A DNA stretch of 64,000 bases from [Phialemoniopsis] sp. UDSM-2020 (Eukaryota; Ascomycota; Sordariomycetes; Thyridiales; Thyridiaceae), in the NCBI GenBank assembly GCA_018873225.1, contig JAEILZ010000006.1, positions 2,728,001 through 2,792,000 of the forward strand. Reading direction: 5' to 3'. The notes below the pieces were generated by a model. The model made no database searches and had not been told where the DNA came from. It worked only from the letters and a program-made list of their open reading frames with translations. The position numbers were made by a program, and so were the translations under genes. Shown piece by piece: positions 59,656 through 64,000 of this stretch (position 1 is the stretch's first letter; every line of letters begins with the position of its first letter).

Positions 59656-62432
59656 CTACTCAACCAAGAATCCACCACCGCCATAATCATCCTCATCCTG
59701 CTCCATATCAAACTCTTCCGTAACGTCGCTCTTTGCATCCTCCATCATCTCATCCCAGTCCTCGGCCTCACCCTTGTCACCTTGATCCTCATCCTCATCC
59801 TCATCTCCTTCCTCGACCTCAACCCCCTTCCCCTTTCCCTTATCAACAACCTCCTCAACCCGCCTCCGCTCAGCAAGCACCTCGCCCTCCGAAGCCCCAG
59901 CCCACACCCTCTCCCTGATCCGCAGCGCCTTGAGCCACCGGCTCCACATCCGCACCGCCCGCGCCGCCCTGCGCTCCCGCTCCGCCTCGGCCTCGGCGTC
60001 AGCAAAGCCCTCGACGACAGCGCGCACCGCCTCCTCGCTCTTGGCGGGGACGACCACACCAGTAAGAATCGCCGTGCCCTGTCGGCCCTTGAAGGAGAAG
60101 CCCGTGAGCGCGGGCGCGTAGTCGACGCCCAGCACCCAAGCCGCGCGCGCCGCGCGCTCGTCGACGATGTACGCGCCGCCCTCGGGAACCATGCTCGGGA
60201 CGTACACGTCGAGGTTGCCAAACTTGTTCTTGGGCACGCGGCCGTCGACGACGGGCGGCGCGCGGTACAGCTCCGTCTGCTCGACCATGAACAGCGGCGT
60301 GCCGTTGACGTCGCCCGGCCCCAGCACAGGATCGACCTCGTCGTCGTCGTCGTCGGGCCCATCGTCGTCGAACAGACCCCGCCTGCGCACGGCGGCGCGC
60401 TTGGGCAGCCACTTGACGGGGATCTCGAGGGGTTTCACCACGCGGCCCAGGCGGTACCACTTGTCGGCCGAGCGGGCGGTGCGCACGTCGCGCCGGCGGT
60501 AGACGCGCTCGAGGGGAGCCTTACTCCCCGCACTGACGGTGCCGGTGACCTGCGCTCCCGGGGCAAGCACCTCGTGGCGCCGCAGGTGCCGCTCGAGGGC
60601 GAAGACGGGGTGGTCCTTGAAGTCGGCGACGTTGCGTGGCATCGGCTCCCTCGCCTCGAGTGCTAGAAGCTCGTTGTTCTCGATCTGGTCCAGGTCTGTC
60701 GGCAAGGGCCGCGTGTAGAGCCGCAGAGCGCGCCGCAGCCACTTGTCCGGCGGCAGGGGCGGGTCCTGTTCACTGCCGGGTGGCGGGAACGGTGCACTGG
60801 GGGAGGAGAGTCCGTCGATGCGCCACTTGCGTGTCTTGGAATTGTATGCTTTGGAGTACCGACGGGTCACGTCCTTGGCGCTGCCATCCTCTTCAAAGGC
60901 TATGACGTACGATAGACAGTTGGCACGGTCAGAGGCAGGGGGCTCGAGCTTGGCTGGCTTCCATTGCGTTTCCGTGACAAGAGGGTCGACAGGCTGCCAC
61001 TTCTGATGTGCCTCATCGAGCACCTCAACCCAGTAAACCGGGAAAGGGGATTCATTACGTATGCGTTGAGTGGAACCGTCTTTGGCTTGTGATGTTGACG
61101 GTGATGCTTTGGATGGAGAAGCAATTGATGGTATATTGTACCCGGTGGCGTTGGGATGCCCAAGACGTCGTCGTGGAGGGGTTACGGATGTGGAGTCTGA
61201 GGCAGTCTGTGACGAAGTTTGATAGAGTTTGGCGAACCGTTCGCGGTCTTCCGCTGCCTTGGCCAATTTCGCAGACAACTTGGTCTGTCGTGGCCTTGCC
61301 AGGGTCAGAGCCCCAGGTACAAATGAGAGAGGCTGTAGAGAGCATACCAACCGTGCTTCTACGCCTGCTGCTCGGAGGAGAGCGCAGAATAACTGAGCTC
61401 CGACGTCCCTTGAACCTTGCAGCGTGGTGGCGGCTTTGCGGAAATCAGCTCTCTCGAGGGTCGACTCTATGTCGCTGGGGAGCTCATACTGTCCTCCTGA
61501 TTAGTGATGAAGCGTCATTTAGGTATTCGGGACCGACCTACATCTTCGAGATGCTTCTCGTCTTCTGCCCATAGCGCCCGTTTCAACCCTCGTTCCGTGA
61601 TGGCAAATCGCAGTTTAAAGGCATTCGACGCTTGTTGTACTCCATTTTTCAACGATTCGGTCTGTCCGAATTGAGGTAAACTTTTCCTCGGGTTCAAATA
61701 GGTCACCATCTTATCTGTGAGCAGCGACTGGAGAGATTCCTGGGCGACTTGGTCATTGCACCAGTGGTTCCTCCTCGAGGCGTGGGCCAGTAGGCAGAGG
61801 AGGTGCATCTTATGCACCTCGATCCTGTGGTCCTTTTCTTCTTTCGTCAGTGGTTTGCGCTTTTCTACCGTACGCTTCGGAGTTGCTGCGGCCTGGTGGG
61901 AGGTGAGATTTAGCTCCAGCTCCTTGGGTGGGTTGTCCTCGGCCGTTGTGGGCAAGTCATCCATGGCCAGATCGACATCCTCGAATTGGATATCCTCGTC
62001 GTCCTCCTCATCTTCTGAGTCTAGTTCTGCGGTCTGGATCACTGGTTCCGGAATTGCGATGTCCTCGAACACAATGTCGTCCTCATCCTCATCCTCGCCA
62101 TCATCCAGCATCGGCAAAGGTGCAGCAGGATCGGTTCTTTGGACGGTCGATGACATTTCCTGACCGTCATCCACCGCTGACTCATTCTGCGGCGCTTCAA
62201 CTCTGCTCTTCTGCCCTGGCCTCTTGAGCTTTTTCGGCGGCGGCTCTTGCGCATCGGTACCTCGCGTTGCGCGAGAAGGCCCGGCCTCGGATAGCATCTC
62301 ACGGTAGACGTCCGGGACATCATCTTGCCTCGCACCCCGCTTCGGGCGGGACGCAGAGCCGGAACTCCGGAGGCCGATGGCGGCGCGGTTGGTGATGCCG
62401 CTCGTGGCCGCGTTGCGGCGTTTTGGGGCCAT
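59656..62432 (-). CDS. rad4: Rad4/XPC DNA damage recognition protein
   Basis: Two exons (62432-61542, 61488-59656) join in phase to 907 residues. Rad4 binds helix-distorting lesions and starts nucleotide excision repair with Rad23. Seen: a disordered acidic N-terminus with DDGEDEDEDDIVFEDIAIPE; a transglutaminase-like fold from HKMHLLCLLAHASRRNHWCN through GSRDVGAQLFCALLRAAGVE, with RLVCSLQPLSF; PVYWVEVLDEAHQKWQPVDP; and the three beta-hairpin domains, from FKDHPVFALERHLRRHEVL to NKFGNLDVYVPSMVPEGGAY. The C-terminal tail is charged. The intron is 53 nt with a CACTAATCA branch-like site; the acceptor at 61489 was chosen because it alone gives phase 0 and the usual EDYELP junction. Expected catalytic triad is absent in this family. 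Confidence 0.94.
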
Positions 62433-63200
62433 CCTTTACGATGCGACAGGGCCGGAGGGGCTGCGCTCACAGCTCAGCGATCCACCATTTCCTAGGTTTG
62501 CTCGTTCAACTTTGGCAGCGCAATAAGCTACGCATGTCCTCGTTACTCGCTGATCTCGTCGAGCGCCCACTTTCCAGTCTTGTGTAACAGCAGGAGGAAC
62601 ATCAATGGAATTGACGATGACGAAATGCTCGAAGCGGCAGGTGTCTCGAACTTGTCGCGACATCACGTGGGCAGTGTCTGGCATTGGCAGGGATCGTGAT
62701 TGCGCTGACTAATACCGTTGATGAATGAGGATCTCGCTGGTGAAGGTGTCCGCGTGTCTCTCCAAAACTCGGTTTCCTGCATGAATAATTTTATTAATGG
62801 GATACTCTGAAGAGTGAGAGCATTGGTATTAACACATAAAAGCGAAGCCGCCTCGGTAATTGGCCTTGACCTATTCACTCCAAGAAAATTTGTTTCTTAA
62901 TCCAGTAGTAGCCTGGCTTCAGATGGTGTAAATCAAGAAAGAATTTGAGTGCGAATTCAGTATCTATAACTAAGTAGTAGCTTCTTAAGCAAAACACAGT
63001 CATTATATTTCATATCAGGTCATAACTTCATTAGGTGATCAGACGTTTTGCCCTTCCCCAGTGTCGTTTTTTCTTGCAGCTCCCCGCCCTAGACCAAGCA
63101 ACTCACGGAAAGCCGGCCATGATCAGTTACCATTCTGCCGTGATCTCGTGCCAAAAACCAGAACGCAACATCGGGTGACCCACAAAGTACCTGGCTCAGC
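62433..63200. other. Intergenic, no gene seen
   Basis: 768 bp with the Rad4 promoter and 3' flank of the small Cys-rich gene. The stretch 62770-63030 is AT-rich. No gene seen. Confidence 0.5.
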
Positions 63201-63434
63201 TCATCCCTTGCGCCTCTGCCTCCACGGGTCATCATCCCACCAGGGGTCCTTGCGGGCAGGGCTGCTCTGGGCCTCGTGAGCGCGAAACTTGCAGTCGCGA
63301 CACAGGTCGGCAATGACATCGTCGCGGTGCTTTCCTCCGGCCCCGAAGCATGTCTTGCCAAAGTCGGCGCAGTTGTCAAACTTGCTGAAGCCCCGGTGCC
63401 CGCACTTGAATAGGTTGTTGATTTGTATGCACAT
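63201..63434 (-). CDS. Small cysteine-rich conserved fungal protein, 77 residues
   Basis: ATG at 63434 to TGA at 63201. It starts MCIQINNLFKCGHRGFSKFD, followed by C-x-DFGKTC and CRDCKF, so five to seven Cys and a conserved CGH motif. It ends in a Trp/Asp/Arg-rich tail (KDPWWDDDPWRQRRKG). I recall short Sordariomycete proteins that open with the same MCIQ...CGH pattern, but none with a known function. It has no signal peptide, so an effector role is unlikely; a zinc-binding fold is possible. The upstream frame is open to 63524, but only the ATG at 63434 fits the pattern. Confidence 0.65.
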   Translation of the reverse strand: MCIQINNLFKCGHRGFSKFDNCADFGKTCFGAGGKHRDDVIADLCRDCKFRAHEAQSSPARKDPWWDDDPWRQRRKG

Positions 63435-64000
63435 GTTGGTCTTTGCTCCTGCTGTCCTCTCTTTCCCAAAGTTTCTGTCTGTGTGTTTGGTATGTGGACG
63501 TCTTCTCCTACGCACACATGCCAAGCCGCAAGATCGGCTGATGAGGCGGGTGATGAGGAAGATGGTGCTCTTGCTAGAGCATCTGGGCTGGTACCCGTGG
63601 TAAAGGAGAAATAATGATGAAGCCTCCCAAGATGAAGGCTTTTCCCTCTCGATGGTGTCCTACTTATGGTTCCTTTCGTATGCTCCCATTGAATAGACTT
63701 CCAGCCGTTGCTTTTCCCCAAGAGTGTATCGTCAGGTAGACCACGCGTGAACGAGCTGTCTAATAACAGCATGTGGTTCGCGCAGTGGCCGTATCCGTCA
63801 GTGTCGGGACGTCTTACGACGGGGATGTTTGGTGGACTTTAATCTAATCATGATTTCAAAAGGAAGAAGAGAGCAGGGGAAAAGGCAAGGAGCGGCCTTT
63901 TTGAAGCATAGTAGGACTTGTGGGTGTGTACAGCGGCGACAGGGGTTCTCCACCAAAACTCAGTGGGCTGACCTGTAAACCAACGGCCTCAACTGGCTGG
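63435..64000. other. Window end, no gene seen
   Basis: 566 bp upstream of the small Cys-rich gene. No convincing gene. An incomplete gene beyond the edge cannot be excluded. Confidence 0.4.

Noticed and set aside
59638..60666. Long plus-strand frame over Rad4
   Set aside because: It is a shadow of the Rad4 C-terminus, Arg/Ala/His-rich without a fold.

Overview
The window is nuclear DNA of a filamentous ascomycete (Pezizomycotina), most likely a Sordariomycete. Genes are short and compact, with introns of about 50-80 nt that have GTANGT-like donors and YAG acceptors. Products such as the beta-ketoadipate lactonizing enzyme, HP1, complex I 30-kDa subunit, Not4, Rad4, TOK1-type channel and Zn2Cys6 regulator belong to that lineage. 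No rRNA, CRISPR array or intact transposon is visible. I rebuilt exons by following phase across splice sites, and the exon coordinates are given in each entry.

Layout. 0-7 kb: a zinc alcohol dehydrogenase, a large serine-rich nuclear-type protein and a roadblock/LAMTOR2-like protein. 7-13.4 kb: a degenerate kinase, two tRNA-Pro-like genes in inverted orientation, and a ZIP metal transporter. 13.4-17.3 kb: a long divergent region leading to a CDF transporter with the Mn-type signature. 18-27 kb: an accessory block of sulfatase, GH78 alpha-L-rhamnosidase-like hydrolase, MFS sugar porter and Zn2Cys6 regulator, arranged as two divergent pairs. An 83-bp direct repeat lies on each side of the GH78 gene. 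27.5-34.4 kb: housekeeping genes (COX15, lysyl-tRNA synthetase) and a C2H2 zinc-finger protein. 35.6-39.1 kb: a second accessory block, a class I terpene synthase divergent from an MpaB/DUF2236-type oxygenase. The terpene synthase carries one in-frame stop in an otherwise intact eight-exon gene. 39.8-50.7 kb: HP1, a 53-residue membrane miniprotein, the carboxymuconate lactonizing enzyme, an unknown protein, complex I 30-kDa subunit and Not4. 51.3-64 kb: a low-complexity protein that may be the rest of Not4, a TOK1 potassium channel, an alpha/beta-hydrolase-like protein, Rad4/XPC and a small Cys-rich protein.

The most interesting parts are the sulfatase-GH78-transporter-regulator block, which looks like a dedicated route for a sulfated rhamnose-containing substrate (inference only), and the terpene synthase-oxygenase pair, in which one nonsense codon appears to have silenced the cyclase. 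The inverted tRNA-Pro pair with shortened T-loops and a probable one-base frameshift in the cluster regulator are further signs of decay or of assembly error. Each can be tested by reads or RNA.
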